DNA of 7,363 nt from a candidate division LCP-89 bacterium. GTDB taxonomy: Bacteria > Electryoneota > B3-LCP. Below, in pieces: positions 7,101 to 7,363 of the stretch; within the stretch, counting starts at the first letter, position 1; each line of letters starts with the position of its first letter. The stretch covers positions 1 to 7,363 of the forward strand of contig JALGZU010000315.1 of the NCBI GenBank assembly GCA_025774735.1, given 5' to 3'. The notes under the pieces were generated by a model, which was given only the letters and a program-made list of their open reading frames with translations, had not been told where the DNA came from and did no database searches. The translations under genes and the position numbers were made by a program.

Positions 7101-7363
7101 CCAGGACACATCTGCATGGGTGTGACGAATGAGATCGACTACACTTCTTCTACCATCCCGAATGAAGATGGCCCGCCTGCGATGGTTAGCGCCATCTGGG
7201 GTGATCTGGATCCGGCAGGAGCAACTGTCGGAGGGGATGCCGGGGGTGTCTGGTATCAATACAATCAAACCGGTCATTATTTTGTGATAGAATATAATTA
7301 TGTGCCCTGGTATGCTCTCGCTTACGATGGTCATACAACCTATGAAATAATCCTGTATGATCC
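4173..7363 (+). CDS. Gingipain-type secreted cysteine protease, peptidase C25 (3' partial)
   Basis: The frame is open from the ATG at 4173 to the window end, giving 1063 residues without a stop. Residues 1-23 are a signal peptide (MKTIR, hydrophobic core, SEA before V24). Residues 24-227 are a C25 propeptide ending in KRR at 225-227. Residues about 228-575 are the catalytic domain: Glu380 in ASTEG, His439 in FYTGHGG, Cys472 in SVACNTGQF, and GDPS at 567-570 near the end. The Glu-His and His-Cys distances of 59 and 33 residues equal those I recall for gingipain RgpB (Glu152, His211, Cys244). An Ig-like domain follows at about 575-655, then two CARDB-like repeats (about 664-783 and 784-902) sharing an IxDDxxxGNG motif, then the start of another beta-sandwich. 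It should be an active secreted protease, probably a T9SS client, with the sorting domain expected past the edge. An in-frame ATG at 4149 would add eight residues but lacks a ribosome site; GGGA at 4163-4166 weakly supports 4173. Confidence 0.9.
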   Translation, partial: MKTIRLLSCLLVYLFLFTPFSEAVEWVDVTPAPEALSVSVLDSDGDRTVLRYRVNRYGLDQVEINGKSYTLLQSLHKESMIEEKGNPRLPRINRALRIPDDGLMGFQIISSEYIDINDIDIAPSKGHLLRSVDPSTVPYTFSDVYLKDAFFPAELVHIRNPFILRDYRGAVVELNAFQYNPITRTLRIYTDVTVEVKKVSSGGENVLKRSHPLEYLDPQFERIYKRRFVNFSSLDYPSLLESGEMLIICYDDFITEMTPFVEWKIQRGIPTNIVPVSTVGNMTGQIKDYIADVYHNTNLAYVLLVGDAAQIPTFSSQDDSDPIYSQLVGNDSYPEIFIGRFSAEILSEVTTQVERTITYERYPDPNGDWYDKGLGIASTEGPFLEHYGEYDYTHMTNIAYKLLDHTYTQVDSSYDPWCTMQPTLDIINDGRSILFYTGHGGPEGWGTSGISTAEVFDLVNTNMLPHINSVACNTGQFVEYTCLGESWLRTTHNITDEPTGGIGFYGSVEGMTGAPPLDMQDEAIDVLVADSMLTLGGICFSGSMLMMDNYPYPDVGPWEFANLTIFGDPSVNLRAGAPYEPVISHNPEILVGASSFSVTVTSPAGPVKRAMICGMNQDVYATAVTNVSGQATLTFDPPISAPGTLTVTVSGGDMIPYIVDLDIIQPNGAYVIYEDHTIQDDLTGNGNAQLEFYETVEMGMTVTNDGVSDAANVNALLSTDNPLVTINRDSAWIGEISAGASSVVDRAFEFSVDPEIEDGDPVVFLLNTTDGVTIWESEFSIIAHSPDIVFSDLLIDDSIGGNGDSTLAPGETADLIVTLGNAGSYIGENIETVLSCDNAQVTINTAMVNCGNIEPGTEFRVTFNVTVEPDFYPPGSFPDFTIGINGDHGYTGEAGFATTIGDAVSMPTGPDNYGYLAYDQYDYPFFTSYEWIELVPDSGGVGNRIPFTQIDQVYHLALPFDFQYYGITYDSLTVTTPGHICMGVTNEIDYTSSTIPNEDGPPAMVSAIWGDLDPAGATVGGDAGGVWYQYNQTGHYFVIEYNYVPWYALAYDGHTTYEIILYD

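Noticed and set aside
4173..7363. The C25 protein as the T9SS sortase PorU
   Set aside because: The active-site Cys motif (VACNTGQF) and the roughly 200-residue propeptide resemble secreted gingipains; PorU, as recalled, has a longer N-terminal region and a different motif after the Cys. Not fully excluded without a tree.

Overview
The window reads as a piece of chromosome from an uncultured, moderately GC-rich bacterium of the FCB group (relatives of Bacteroidota, Marinimicrobia, KSB1, Electryoneota or Zixibacteria; the phylum cannot be fixed from this sequence). The main reason is that two adjacent secreted proteins end in the type A C-terminal sorting domain of the type IX secretion system (T9SS), with the signature HPNPFNP, a GRRV turn, NLPSGxYxYRL and a final SGKMxLxK. 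A third large gene is a gingipain-type (peptidase C25) cysteine protease, a classic T9SS cargo family. All real genes lie on the + strand.

Layout. (1) Bases 2-1198: 3' part of a gene for a right-handed beta-helix surface protein, cut by the left edge. (2) Bases 1219-3084: a complete gene for a secreted protein with seven propeller-type repeats, only 20 bases downstream and almost certainly co-transcribed. The two proteins share a near-identical bridge module followed by the T9SS sorting domain; the DNA of that module is about 87% identical between the genes. (3) Bases 3269-3859: a stand-alone, cytoplasmic two-CBS-domain protein behind its own possible promoter. (4) Bases 3860-4172: an intergenic island with a perfect 24-base palindrome, a head-to-head pair of REP-like palindromes, a 14-base direct repeat, an intrinsic terminator and a promoter candidate. 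(5) Bases 4173-7363: the first 1063 codons of a C25 protease, with signal peptide, propeptide, catalytic domain holding the Glu/His/Cys set at gingipain spacing, an Ig-like domain, two CARDB-like repeats and the start of a further beta-sandwich. It runs off the right edge, so its presumed sorting domain is not seen.

How the parts relate. Genes 1, 2 and 4 all look like Sec-exported proteins destined for the cell surface or medium, two of them shown by sequence to be T9SS clients. The CBS protein is a likely regulatory or nucleotide-sensing protein with no obvious functional tie to them. The clearest points for follow-up are the shared 3' export module in tandem genes, the seven-repeat propeller with apparent closure by the N-terminus, the gingipain-like active site with a predicted basic P1 preference, and the repeat island between the CBS gene and the protease. 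No transposase, CRISPR array, phage gene, tRNA or rRNA was seen.
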